A stretch of 64,000 bases of DNA. Origin: Desulfosudis oleivorans (GTDB lineage Bacteria > Desulfobacterota > Desulfobacteria > Desulfobacterales > SURF-7). The translations under genes and the position numbers were made by a program. The DNA lies in the NCBI GenBank assembly GCA_020723305.1, contig DYJC01000012.1, positions 1 through 64,000 of the forward strand, given 5' to 3'. The notes beneath the pieces are model-generated. The model was not told the DNA's origin, did no database searches, and was given only the letters and a program-made list of their open reading frames with translations. Shown in pieces: positions 47,141 to 55,912 of this stretch (positions are counted from its first letter, which is position 1; each line of letters starts with the position of its first letter).

Positions 47141-47572
47141 ATGTCTGATTGGGAACCGAAAATTGTCAGTTTTTTATGCAACTGGTGTAGTTACGGTGCA
47201 GCAGATCTGACAGGTGTGAGCAGGATGCAGTATCCGCCGAATATCCGGATTGTTCGAATACCCTGTACCGGGCGCATGAGTCCGAAATTTGCTCTTGCCG
47301 CCTTGAGGGAAGGGGCGGATGCGGTCTGGGTATCGGGCTGACATCCCGGGGAATGCCATTACCTGGAAGGTAATTTTCATGCACGACGTAAGTTTTCTCT
47401 GTTTAACAACCTGATGGAGCATATGGGAGTTGAGCCCGGACGGCTCCACTTTTCATGGATTTCTTCTGCGGAGTCCACCAAGTTTGTCAAGGTGGTAACG
47501 GAGGTAACGGAAGCGGTCAAGGCGTTGGGGCCGAATAAACATTTTGTGAAGAATCAAGCCAAGGTAGCATAA
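47141..47572 (+). CDS. mvhD: MvhD/FloxD-like [2Fe-2S] subunit containing selenocysteine
   Basis: 143 residues when the TGA at 47339-47341 is read as Sec67 (WVSG-U-HPGECHY); Cys is normal at this position. The protein starts MSDWEPKIVSFLCNWCSYGAAD with AAGGAG upstream. MvhD/FloxD passes electrons from hydrogenase or flavoprotein to HdrA. It follows hdrA by 73 bp. Without recoding the gene appears as two pieces. The family match is continuous on both sides of the TGA, which makes pseudogene decay unlikely. Confidence 0.92.
47358..47374 (+). promoter_or_regulatory. SECIS-like hairpin in mvhD
   Basis: Perfect 6-bp stem AUUACC/GGUAAU with loop UGGAA, starting 16 nt after the UGA at 47339-47341. 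Nearly the same distance as in hdrA (15 nt). Both loops contain GG. Thermodynamic folding would test it. Confidence 0.7.
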
Positions 47573-47574
47573 TT

Positions 47575-48522
47575 ATGTTAGCATATATCACTAAAATCAA
47601 AGAAATCTCAGATCGGTTGCTGAAGGAGCAGAAGGTTGATTTGATCATTGGTTTCCGAAAAGGAACCATTCCGATGATGAACGAACCCTGTTTTGCAAAA
47701 ACCGCCTCAGATGTGAAAAATCTGGTTTGGGACAGCAATTGCGGAATCAATCTGGCAAACTACCTCACCAATCGGAAAGAGAAGATCGGTGTGATTGCCA
47801 AGGGATGTGACGCAAGGAACATTGTGACCCATATTCTTGAAAATAAAATATCGAGGGAGCAACTGGTTATCATTGGTGTTCCATGCAAAGGGATGATTGA
47901 TCGGCGAAAGGTTTCTGCAGCTTCCGGTTGTGAAGTTGCTGAAGTTTTGGAGAAGCCGGATGGGATTGTTGTGAAAGGTCCGGGTGTAGAAAAAACGATC
48001 AAAAAAGTAGATGTGCTGCAAGACAACTGCGCTATCTGCATTCACCGGAATCCGGTCATCAGCGATGAGATGGTAGCGGATCCTGTGGAGGAGCAGAAGG
48101 GCGTTGACCGGTATGAAGATGTCCGCAGGGTTGAGGCCATGAGTCCTGAGGAAAAGTGGAAATATTTTGAAGAACTATTATCACCCTGTATCCGCTGCTA
48201 TGCATGCCGGAATGCCTGTCCGCTCTGCTACTGTCCAACCTGTTTTGTGGATGAATCCAAGCCGCAGTGGGTTGGTAAAACCCTGGACCCCATTGATACA
48301 AGAACATTTCATTTTTTGAGGGCATACCATTGTGCCGGAAGGTGCACGGATTGCGGTTCATGTGTGAGGGCTTGTCCCATGGGTATTGATGTCCGGGCAT
48401 TTACGAAAAAACTTGAGAAGGATGCGCTTGAGTTTTTCGGTTGGGAGGCTGGAATGTCTTTGAATGAACGGCCAACTCTGGATACTTTTAAACCGGATGA
48501 TCCCGATCATTTAATTAAATAA
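47575..48522 (+). CDS. FdhB/FrhB-like iron-sulfur subunit
   Basis: 315 residues. The N-terminal half resembles F420-hydrogenase/dehydrogenase beta subunits (GVIAKGCDARNIVTHILE near 77). A Cys-rich C-terminal half binds two [4Fe-4S] clusters (CIRCYACRNACPLCYC near 215 and CTDCGSCVRACP near 257). It starts 2 bp after mvhD and is surely part of the same complex. Such subunits often take electrons from NAD(P)H or F420 flavoproteins. Confidence 0.82.
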   Translation: MLAYITKIKEISDRLLKEQKVDLIIGFRKGTIPMMNEPCFAKTASDVKNLVWDSNCGINLANYLTNRKEKIGVIAKGCDARNIVTHILENKISREQLVIIGVPCKGMIDRRKVSAASGCEVAEVLEKPDGIVVKGPGVEKTIKKVDVLQDNCAICIHRNPVISDEMVADPVEEQKGVDRYEDVRRVEAMSPEEKWKYFEELLSPCIRCYACRNACPLCYCPTCFVDESKPQWVGKTLDPIDTRTFHFLRAYHCAGRCTDCGSCVRACPMGIDVRAFTKKLEKDALEFFGWEAGMSLNERPTLDTFKPDDPDHLIK

Positions 48523-48612
48523 AAAAAGAGACGGTTGACAGGTTGTCATTGTTCATCTGTCACAAGTTGAACAACAGGCGGTTGGCAATTTTCAAATAAA
48601 GGTCAAAATGCT

Positions 48613-49653
48613 ATGAAGGTCATAAAAATTGACAAAAAACACTGGGCAGGGGGAATTGAAAAATCAAGAAGTGCATATCGGCTCTTTGGCCCGGTGATGG
48701 TGGAGAATAAAGATTTTAGTGATTTCGAGGAGCTGAATGCAGGGGAAATGCCGGATATGACGGCAACCGATACGCGTACTTCTCCAAAATCGATCTGTTT
48801 TCCACCGGAAGAAGTGATGATGGAATATTCCACGGATGAGACCCGTGATGATTGTAATCTGATGAGGGTTCCTGTAAAAGATTATTCCCCTCGGGCGGTC
48901 ATAGGCATTCGTCCCTATGATGCGGCAGCCTACCTTATTGTGAAGAAGAATTTTGATACGCCTGAATACAGAGATCCCTACTGGTGTGATGCCTATGCAG
49001 CTTGTACTTTCATTGGTCTGGCAGTTAATGAACCGAGCAGACTGGATTTCAGCACCAGTACGAATTCAGGGCCTTTTGATGAAAGCGGTCTGGATGTATT
49101 ATTGGTGGATATGGGGGGGCATTATTTTGCAAAAGTGATTACGGAAAAAGGCGCTGCCTATCTGAAGGCTGCCGGCTGGGAAGAAGCTGCCGGGGATGGA
49201 GCTGAACAGCAGATCGAGGAATTGAAAGTCAAAGCGGAAAGAATGATTCAAACTACCATATCCTTTGACCGGATCAAGGAAAAATCCATCATGGAACTTC
49301 ATGGTGCTGATTTCTGGGATGATGCAGCTTTTGCTTGTATTAACTGCGGCACATGTACCTATGTCTGTCCGACCTGCTGGTGTTTTGATATCCAGGATGA
49401 AACCAAAGGGAAATCCGGTGTTCGAATTAAAGCATGGGATAGTTGCATGTATCCGTTGTTTACCATTCATACGACCGGACACAATCCAAGAGAAACAAAG
49501 GTTCATCGGGTCAGACAACGATTCATGCACAAATTGAAATATTACATGGACAAATATGAAGATGGAATTATGTGTGTTGGTTGCGGCCGATGCGTTCGTT
49601 CCTGTCCGGTTAACATAGATATCCGAAGGGTTTGTCAATCGATGAACGGATGA
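48613..49653 (+). CDS. AsrA/HydB-like iron-sulfur subunit (FloxC-like)
   Basis: 346 residues. An N-terminal domain (AGGIEKSRSAYRLFGPVMVE) resembles anaerobic sulfite reductase A / hydrogenase HydB proteins. Two cluster motifs are present in the C-terminal third: CINCGTCTYVCPTCWC near 244 and CVGCGRCVRSCPV near 325. It transfers electrons between the AsrB-like FAD/NAD subunit encoded next and the HdrA/MvhD part. Confidence 0.83.
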   Translation: MKVIKIDKKHWAGGIEKSRSAYRLFGPVMVENKDFSDFEELNAGEMPDMTATDTRTSPKSICFPPEEVMMEYSTDETRDDCNLMRVPVKDYSPRAVIGIRPYDAAAYLIVKKNFDTPEYRDPYWCDAYAACTFIGLAVNEPSRLDFSTSTNSGPFDESGLDVLLVDMGGHYFAKVITEKGAAYLKAAGWEEAAGDGAEQQIEELKVKAERMIQTTISFDRIKEKSIMELHGADFWDDAAFACINCGTCTYVCPTCWCFDIQDETKGKSGVRIKAWDSCMYPLFTIHTTGHNPRETKVHRVRQRFMHKLKYYMDKYEDGIMCVGCGRCVRSCPVNIDIRRVCQSMNG

Positions 49654-49707
49654 TAGATCCTGATGCCGTTACCCATGAGGTAAGTCAGGATATGAGGGAG
49701 GAAACCT

Positions 49708-50553
49708 GTGCAAAATCCATATTTACCTTATCCAGTGCGTATCGATGATATCGAGATTGCTACCGAGGATAAGAGTCTCAAAACGTTTAAATTTGTTTTT
49801 TTAAACAAAGAGGATGAAGAGAAGTTTTCATATAAGGCAGGTCAGTTTGGCGAACTTTCCGTACCTGGAAAGGGGGAAATTCCGATCGGCATTGCTTCAT
49901 CACCTGTAGAAAAAGGTTTTGTTATGTTCACGGTCAACAAGGCCGGTGTCGTAACAACCCATCTCCATAACATGAAGGTTGGAGATGTTATGGGCATCCG
50001 CGGCCCTCTTGGTAACTGGTATCCATGGGAACAGTTAGAGGGAAAGAATATTCTGATTGTCGGGGGCGGATTTGCCTTCACGACGCTTCGTTCATCCATC
50101 GTATACATGCTTGACCCGGCCAATCGCTCAAAATTCGGCACAATTGATGTTGTTTATGGCGCCCGAAATCCAGGAATGCTTTTATATAAGAACGAACTCA
50201 TTGAATGGGAAAAACGGGATGATATCAATATGCATATCACCGTTGACGGGACAACTGATCCGGACTGGAAATACAATGTCGGATTTGTTCCGCCTGTTAC
50301 AGAAGCCAAGGCACCCAAAGGGGATGAGAATACATATGCGATTGTCTGTGGCCCACCCATAATGATCAAGTTTACACAGCCTGTTCTAGAAAAATTGGGA
50401 TACACCCATGATAAAATTATAATGTCCCTTGAGAATCGAATGAAATGTGGCTTTGGTATGTGTGGACGCTGTGGAATCGGTAAAGAGCTGGTGTGCAAAG
50501 ATGGCCCTGTATTTACATTGGATCAGCTCAATCGTACGCCAAGAGAGTATTAA
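49708..50553 (+). CDS. AsrB/HydG-like FAD/NAD(P)-binding subunit (FloxA-like)
   Basis: 281 residues, ferredoxin-NADP reductase fold: FAD motif GIASSPVEKGF near 55, NAD(P) motif LIVGGGFAFTTLRSS near 114, and a C-terminal [2Fe-2S] site CGFGMCGRCGIGKELVC near 251. Start GTG at 49708 with GGGAGG upstream. It is the NAD(P)H entry point of the complex, giving a FloxACD-HdrA-like assembly that could bifurcate electrons from NADH to ferredoxin and a disulfide. Confidence 0.86.
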   Translation: MQNPYLPYPVRIDDIEIATEDKSLKTFKFVFLNKEDEEKFSYKAGQFGELSVPGKGEIPIGIASSPVEKGFVMFTVNKAGVVTTHLHNMKVGDVMGIRGPLGNWYPWEQLEGKNILIVGGGFAFTTLRSSIVYMLDPANRSKFGTIDVVYGARNPGMLLYKNELIEWEKRDDINMHITVDGTTDPDWKYNVGFVPPVTEAKAPKGDENTYAIVCGPPIMIKFTQPVLEKLGYTHDKIIMSLENRMKCGFGMCGRCGIGKELVCKDGPVFTLDQLNRTPREY

Positions 50554-50619
50554 TAATATCTACGGACTATGGGTTATTCTTTTAAGAAAGATTTATAATT
50601 GTTAGAGGTTGTTTTCATA

Positions 50620-50648
50620 TTGACATTGTACTTGGGTTAATATAAAAA
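50620..50648 (+). promoter_or_regulatory. dsrC promoter
   Basis: TTGACA at 50620-50625 and an AT-rich -10 at 50641-50648 (TATAAA with spacer 15, or TAAAAA with spacer 17). It lies about 80 bp before dsrC, so dsrC has its own strong transcription start in addition to possible read-through from the flox operon. Confidence 0.6.
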
Positions 50649-50727
50649 AATAAACTTTGATGTGACTCAGTCACTTAATACAGGCAGAAGGCCTTAAATA
50701 ATAATACTATATAAGGAGGGTTTATCA

Positions 50728-51045
50728 ATGGCTGATGTGGAATTCAATGGCGAGACATTCCCTGTCGATGAAGACGGTTTTATTCTGGATTTCAATCTTT
50801 GGACAAAAAATTGGGTTCAGTATGTAAAACAGGAAGAGGGGATTGATGAGTTGAACGAAGAACACTGGCAGGTTATTAATATTCTTCAGGATTACTACAA
50901 GAAAAATGGAATTGCACCCATGGTGCGAGTTCTTTCCAAACTGACCAATTTCAAGCTGAAACATATTTATGAACTGTTTCCGTCAGGACCGGGTAAAGGG
51001 GCTTGTAAAATGGCTGGTCTCCCAAAACCGACAGGATGTGTATAA
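50728..51045 (+). CDS. dsrC: Dissimilatory sulfite reductase-associated protein DsrC
   Basis: 105 residues with the conserved C-terminal arm GPGKGACKMAGLPKPTGCV: both functional cysteines are present, CysB in GACKMAG and CysA as the penultimate residue. DsrC accepts the sulfur of sulfite as a trisulfide in dissimilatory sulfate reduction and is then re-reduced by a membrane complex. AGGAGG lies upstream. Its own promoter and terminator make it a one-gene transcript. It sits immediately downstream of the Hdr/Flox operon, suggestive of a functional link. Confidence 0.97.
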   Translation: MADVEFNGETFPVDEDGFILDFNLWTKNWVQYVKQEEGIDELNEEHWQVINILQDYYKKNGIAPMVRVLSKLTNFKLKHIYELFPSGPGKGACKMAGLPKPTGCV

Positions 51046-51070
51046 TCCGGTTTTTCAAGTAAAGTATGAT

Positions 51071-51107
51071 AAAAAGGTCCTGAATTTTCAGGGCCTTTTT
51101 TGTTTTT
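51071..51107 (+). terminator. Intrinsic terminator after dsrC
   Basis: Stem AAGGTCCTG/CAGGGCCTT (one G-U pair) with loop AATTTT, followed by TTTTTTGTTTTT. It ends 26 bp after the dsrC stop and is a textbook Rho-independent terminator. Confidence 0.9.
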
Positions 51108-51165
51108 ATTCTGGTTTAATGGGTTCAAAGCTGAAATGCAAGGTGATCAAGAAAAAGGAAGAGTT

Positions 51166-51645
51166 ATGCATACCGATCATACGGATCAGGACATATATCT
51201 CGATGATATCGACAGGGAGCTTATCAATCAGATTCAGTCGGATTTTCCAATCACCACAAGACCATTCCAGATAATTGCAGATCAAATCGGTATTACGGAA
51301 CAAGAAGTATTAACCCGAATCTATCAGCTTAAAAAAAAAAAAATAATTCGCAGAATTGGTGGAAATTTCGTACCGGAGAAGCTCGGATTTGTCAGTACCT
51401 TGTGTGCGGCAAAAGTCCCGGAAGACAAGATCGATGAATTTTCAAATATTGTGAACCAGTATCCGGGTGTAACTCATAATTATCTTCGGGATAACCCTTA
51501 TAATATCTGGTTTACTTTTATTACTGCATCTATTGAAGAAATCGAAAAAAATTTAATTCAGATTTCTGAACTTACCGGTATCATGGGAATCCTAAATCTT
51601 CCTGCCACAAAAGTTTTCAAGATACGCGCCGAATTTATGGTGTGA
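51166..51645 (+). CDS. AhbA/AhbB-type siroheme decarboxylase subunit (Lrp/AsnC fold)
   Basis: 159 residues from the ATG at 51166, with AAAGGAAG upstream. N-terminal winged helix (FQIIADQIGITEQEVLTRIY) and AsnC-like domain. The signatures IIRRIGGNFVPEKLGF and VTHNYLRDNPYNIWFTF match the siroheme decarboxylase subunits AhbA/AhbB of sulfate reducers, which convert siroheme to didecarboxysiroheme in the alternative heme pathway. Only one of the two subunits is here. A true Lrp regulator is the alternative but less likely. Confidence 0.8.
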   Translation: MHTDHTDQDIYLDDIDRELINQIQSDFPITTRPFQIIADQIGITEQEVLTRIYQLKKKKIIRRIGGNFVPEKLGFVSTLCAAKVPEDKIDEFSNIVNQYPGVTHNYLRDNPYNIWFTFITASIEEIEKNLIQISELTGIMGILNLPATKVFKIRAEFMV

Positions 51646-51654
51646 GAGGATTTC

Positions 51655-52464
51655 ATGGAAGATATTCATATTGCCTCCGTTATTTTTCATGCGCCGGTTT
51701 TAAGGGTAGATGAAAATATTGAGCAGATGGAAAGGTTTGTGAAAGAAGCAAAGAAGCAGATGGCAAAAATCATCTGTTTCCCGGAAATGAATATCACGGG
51801 ATATTCCACTCGAATTGACATTTTCCCGCCAACCATTATTGATTCAGAAAAAATTTTACAGAAGCTCACCGTCATGGCGAGGCAGAATGAAATGGTCATT
51901 TTATCCGGGTTTGCGGAAATGGATGATGCAGGTCATATCTTTGCCTCTCACGCGGTTGTAAAACCGGATGGAGAGATCGGGATATACCGGAAGCTTTTTT
52001 TGGCACCTCCGGAAAGGGATGTTTTCACTCAAGCTTCAACTATTCCAATTTTTGAGGCATGCAATATCAAGTTTGGGATTCAGCTCTGCTATGACGCACA
52101 TTTTCCGGAATTGACCTCTCATATGGCGAGAAACGGCGCGGATGTTATTTTTATGCCTCATGCATCCCCAAAGGGAACTCCGGAAGAAAAATATTGTTCC
52201 TGGATGCGGCATTTGCCGGCAAGAGCATATGATAACAGTCTTTTTATTGTGGCATGTAATCAAACCGGCAACAATGGTGCCGGCCTTGATTTTCCAGGTC
52301 TTGCAATGGTTTTCGATCCTTCGGGAGAATTGATTGCAAAGGATATCAGCGGTAAGGAGGGTATGGTTGTTACAGAGTTGAAACTCGGGCTTTTGGAAAA
52401 AGTTCGAAACCACCGGATGCGCTATTTTCTGCCCAATCGAAGGGATGACTTGTTTCCATTTTAA
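51655..52464 (+). CDS. Carbon-nitrogen hydrolase (nitrilase superfamily)
   Basis: 269 residues. The Glu-Lys-Cys triad is present: Glu in CFPEMNITGYS near 43, Lys in YRKLFLAPPE near 112 and Cys in GIQLCYDAHFPE near 146. Such enzymes hydrolyse amides or N-carbamoyl compounds; the substrate is unknown. It lies 9 bp after the Ahb gene and shares its direction. Overlaps the convergent lipoprotein gene by 4 bp. Confidence 0.92.
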   Translation: MEDIHIASVIFHAPVLRVDENIEQMERFVKEAKKQMAKIICFPEMNITGYSTRIDIFPPTIIDSEKILQKLTVMARQNEMVILSGFAEMDDAGHIFASHAVVKPDGEIGIYRKLFLAPPERDVFTQASTIPIFEACNIKFGIQLCYDAHFPELTSHMARNGADVIFMPHASPKGTPEEKYCSWMRHLPARAYDNSLFIVACNQTGNNGAGLDFPGLAMVFDPSGELIAKDISGKEGMVVTELKLGLLEKVRNHRMRYFLPNRRDDLFPF

Positions 52465-53162
52465 AATGGCATTTCAAACAATTTGGGAGGCCGATACAGT
52501 CCATGAGATTCCACCCGTTTTTTTACACCGTTCAAGTGCTCTGTTAACAGCTTTTCCACCATATAGCTTTCAACAAATTCCGGCAGAGCAGTTGAAAATT
52601 CTATCATTAAGGAGAATTGATAAACGGTTTTCTTGTCGTTTTCAAATGGTTCGGCAATCATGAACCCTTCTATGTGTTTAATCGTATCGGTTGGGTCCTT
52701 GACCGGTATTCCGATGAGATTGTAAATTCTCACATCTTCCGGTTTGATGAGGTGCCATTCCTGCCGATAGCGGGACTCTTCAAATTGGACATCAAGCGTA
52801 AATAAAAAATCATATAACGGTATGCTGATTTTGCACTCAATAAAAGATTGTCCGATTGCATTTTTTTGAATCGGTTTCAATGCTGCGATCGTATTATAAT
52901 ATTCAACGTCAGGAACAAGTTCGGCCATAAACTTCCAGTCTTTTATCACTTCCCAAACTTCTTTTGGAGGAGCATCAATTAAAAGAAGCCCATAAACCTG
53001 TTTTTGATTGCTCTTTTCATCTTTTGCAATTGTGTAATCAAAAATTTGAAGCTCATACGCCAGAAGCTTGTTCTGATCAATCACAAATTTGGATTCTGTC
53101 TCACCAGAACAAGCTGCTCCGGGCAGGCACAGGATTAAAATGAGAAGCAAGAGTTGTTTCAT
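52461..53162 (-). CDS. Secreted START/SRPBCC-like protein
   Basis: 233 residues with a signal peptide (LLLLILILCLPGAAC); Cys18 could be a lipidation site. The mature part resembles a START-type lipid- or hydrophobe-binding fold (DAPPKEVWEVIKDWKFMAELVP near 65). Exported SRPBCC proteins are less common than cytoplasmic ones. No neighbours point to a ligand. Confidence 0.78.
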   Translation of the reverse strand: MKQLLLLILILCLPGAACSGETESKFVIDQNKLLAYELQIFDYTIAKDEKSNQKQVYGLLLIDAPPKEVWEVIKDWKFMAELVPDVEYYNTIAALKPIQKNAIGQSFIECKISIPLYDFLFTLDVQFEESRYRQEWHLIKPEDVRIYNLIGIPVKDPTDTIKHIEGFMIAEPFENDKKTVYQFSLMIEFSTALPEFVESYMVEKLLTEHLNGVKKRVESHGLYRPPKLFEMPF

Positions 53163-53207
53163 GTCGTGTGATTGGTTGCAGGATCTTTTTTAGCTTTCAT
53201 TATTGTT

Positions 53208-53912
53208 TTATTCTATCACATATGACGATTGTTTTTGTGTTAATCCATATAAAGAGATCGTTAGAATCAATGGTCTGCCAAAAAGAAACTCAAGCATTTC
53301 GGAGATCATTGGATTTTTTTCAATGATCAATTGGCGCAAGCAGCTGTCAAATTGAATGATATTGTTTAATTTTTGTAAAGCCCCATGATTATTTTTATTT
53401 TCTTTTATCTGACCTGCAAGTGCTGCAACCTTTTGATAAGAACATTGGCCCTGATGGTTTTGAACCAGACTCCATAATTCGTCTATCGAAAGGATAAGTT
53501 CTTTCCGGCTGATTCTGGTTGTATCGTAAAAAGATAAAATATCTTTTGTATCCCAGCATTTTAGTTTTCTGCATTCAACAGGACGATCTGGATAGATCTG
53601 ACAGCCGGAATGATCTGGATCGAAAAAAATACACTCATGACTGTTTTTTTTGTTTTTGATTTTAATAATATCTGTTTTTGCAGGTTCTATGATTTTTTTA
53701 ATGTTATCAAACGATGGTTCATGCTGTCGAATTGTGAATAGATATTTCAATGGGATATTGCCTTTTTCAATCAACTCCCTGTCTTCAAAATGGATGGAGG
53801 GGCCTCCTTTTTTACAACAAACGCCACAACGAGTGCATGAGGATGTTCTGATTTGCGGATTGGTTTTATTGCCCGTACTTATTTTTCCCCGTTGTTTGAT
53901 CATGGTTCTCAT
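53208..53912 (-). CDS. YkgJ-family cysteine-cluster protein
   Basis: 234 residues. Metal-binding Cys motif SCTRCGVCCKKGGPSI near 26, then CIFFDPDHSGCQIYPDRPVECR near 94. These Cys patterns define the YkgJ/Fli-B-like zinc or iron-sulfur proteins. The C-terminal half has no recognisable motif. Function unknown in general. It stands alone 46 bp upstream of the START-like gene. Confidence 0.85.
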   Translation of the reverse strand: MRTMIKQRGKISTGNKTNPQIRTSSCTRCGVCCKKGGPSIHFEDRELIEKGNIPLKYLFTIRQHEPSFDNIKKIIEPAKTDIIKIKNKKNSHECIFFDPDHSGCQIYPDRPVECRKLKCWDTKDILSFYDTTRISRKELILSIDELWSLVQNHQGQCSYQKVAALAGQIKENKNNHGALQKLNNIIQFDSCLRQLIIEKNPMISEMLEFLFGRPLILTISLYGLTQKQSSYVIE

Positions 53913-54087
53913 TTGTTATACATATCATAAAAAGACGCCCCCTTCACCATTTTTTGATAATATGGTTGAGAGGACGTGGTGATTAAAAAATTAATGAATT
54001 CTTATAATTCGTAAGGAGTATAATAAAAGAAAAAAGTAAATACAAGGGGAGGTATCGGTTTTGCCCAAGCAGTTGAAGGGATATGTT

Positions 54088-54747
54088 TCAAATTTTCCCA
54101 TTGTATTCTTCAAGAAACTGGTTGAAAAAAATAACCATGAAGTTATGGCGTTTTTCAGCCATTCTGTATCCCTCGGCAGTCAATATTTTATCTTTTATTT
54201 TACAAAGTTTTTTCCTATATTCCCGATAGCCCGTATCCTCCTTTGAATAGGGTTTTGTGTTTTGAATATTGTTATCTGTATTGTGAAGCCTTGCCCCAAG
54301 TTCTCCGGCAAAAAGATAGGCCCTTGCAATACCCACTGCACCGATCGCATCCAGTTTATCTGCATCAAACAGAACTTTTGCTTCAATGGTTTCAGGCACG
54401 TTGTTTCCCCTGAAACGGTGTGTTTTTATGGCATGAATAATATTCATTTTTTGTTCATTAGACAAAGGAAGATCCTGAATAATGTTTTTTCCCATCTCTG
54501 CACCTTTTTCAGCATGGCAGATCTGTCCGTTGGATCTGTCCTGATAATATCGGCCGATGTCATGGAGACAGGCAGCGATGAGAAGTACGTTCATGTCTGC
54601 ATTTTCAATGGGACCAATATGTTCACATAACCGTATTACCCGTAATGTGTGGTCCCAGTCATGACTTCCTTTGGCATGACTGAAACTCTGTTCGGCTATT
54701 TTCCACACCCATGCCACAGAATCAGCAGGGTTTGCTATTTTTGACAT
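54088..54747 (-). CDS. HD-domain phosphohydrolase
   Basis: 219 residues from the ATG at 54747, after rejecting a 51-residue AT-rich upstream extension. The HD motifs HDWDHTLRV, HDIGRYYQD and DADKLDAIG give the metal-binding H...HD...D set. It belongs with the YedJ/RnaY-like small HD proteins that hydrolyse nucleotides or phosphate esters. No operon partners. Confidence 0.9.
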   Translation of the reverse strand: MSKIANPADSVAWVWKIAEQSFSHAKGSHDWDHTLRVIRLCEHIGPIENADMNVLLIAACLHDIGRYYQDRSNGQICHAEKGAEMGKNIIQDLPLSNEQKMNIIHAIKTHRFRGNNVPETIEAKVLFDADKLDAIGAVGIARAYLFAGELGARLHNTDNNIQNTKPYSKEDTGYREYRKKLCKIKDKILTAEGYRMAEKRHNFMVIFFNQFLEEYNGKI

Positions 54748-54941
54748 GGTTTGTGTGTTATACCTCACAATAAGTATTATTTCGATTCGATAAAGTGTAT
54801 ATAGGGTACCTGAAAAGATTTCAATATTGAAAATTTTATATTGAAAACTTGATAGATGATCCGCTATGGAAAAAGAGTACAATATGATTGCATTTATCAT
54901 ACGAACATACTCGACAATGACTCATAAGGAGAACCAATTCA

Positions 54942-55664
54942 ATGACACCACCTGTATTATTAGAAATAAAAGAACATATCGCGATCATTACACTGAATCG
55001 ACCTGAAAAAAGAAATGCAATCAGTCAATCCCTTTTGATTGAGTTGTATAATAATCTTGAAAAGATATCGGCTGACCCGGAGATTCGAGTTGGAATTTTA
55101 ACAGGGGCCGGGGATACCTTTTGTGCAGGTCTTGATCTTTCGAAATTACTAACTGATAATTTAATGGATCCAAGAGGTGATGGCAAAGATCTGTTTGATA
55201 TCTTGAGAAAGGTGAAGAAACCCATCATCGGAGCAATCAATGGCCATGCGATCACAGGTGGTTTTGAGCTGGCCCTGAATTGTGATTTTTTGATTGCCTC
55301 GGAGAATGCTTCTTTTGCAGATACCCATGCAAAGATCGGTATCCATCCGGGATGGGGAATGACGCAGCTTCTGCAACAGGCTGTTGGAGTGCGCATGGCC
55401 AAACAGATGTCGTTTACGTGTACCTTTTATTCTGCCCAGAAGATGCTTGCTGCAGGTCTTGTGAATGAGGTTGTCCCCAAAGATCAGCTTATGAAAAGAT
55501 GTATGGAAATTGCAGCTGATATTGCTTCCGTGAATCAGGAGATGCTTGGGATTGTGAAAACTCTTATTGAACAGGGAAGTGCCGATACCTTTGATCATGG
55601 ATTAGGCTTAGAGAGGAAGGGCTTTACGGATTTTCTGATGAAAAGTGGTATCTTGAAAAAGTAA
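54942..55664 (+). CDS. Enoyl-CoA hydratase/isomerase family protein
   Basis: 240 residues, crotonase fold: oxyanion-hole motif AGDTFCAGLDLS near 52 and INGHAITGGFELALNCD near 93. At the usual catalytic positions near 118-125 it reads DTHAKIGIHPGWG; the first Glu of true hydratases is replaced by a Asp/His-like context, so the exact reaction may be isomerase or hydrolase. AAGGAG upstream. Acts on acyl-CoA esters. Confidence 0.9.
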   Translation: MTPPVLLEIKEHIAIITLNRPEKRNAISQSLLIELYNNLEKISADPEIRVGILTGAGDTFCAGLDLSKLLTDNLMDPRGDGKDLFDILRKVKKPIIGAINGHAITGGFELALNCDFLIASENASFADTHAKIGIHPGWGMTQLLQQAVGVRMAKQMSFTCTFYSAQKMLAAGLVNEVVPKDQLMKRCMEIAADIASVNQEMLGIVKTLIEQGSADTFDHGLGLERKGFTDFLMKSGILKK

Positions 55665-55759
55665 CCCCATTTGGCTTATACAGCAAGCAATGATCCCATT
55701 AATAAGAATTGGAATTATTCGTGATTATGAATTTTTGAGCAAGAGTATTTTTTACAAAT

Positions 55760-55881
55760 GAGCCAATCTCAAAACGATTATTAAGCGTCACACCGGCGAA
55801 AGTCAGTGCTCAGAAAAGAGCCGAAAATACTGGATTTTCGTTTTCGCCGGAACTACAATAAGAGACTTTTGAAATTGGCTC
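55760..55881 (-). mobile_element. MITE-like repeat, copy 3 (inverted)
   Basis: 122 bp in the opposite orientation to copies 1 and 2: GAGCCAATCTCAAAA...TTTTGAAATTGGCTC, with internal CCGGCGAAA/TTTCGCCGG arms. AAAT on both sides is a perfect 4-bp target duplication. It ends 31 bp before the Sir2 gene, so it may alter that gene's promoter. Confidence 0.9.
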
Positions 55882-55912
55882 AAATGATAACAGAATGAAC
55901 AGGAGCTGCACC

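Noticed and set aside
48523-48612. Repeated GTTGACAGGTTG-like motifs between FdhB-like and AsrA-like genes
   Set aside because: Too irregular to call a promoter or hairpin with confidence.
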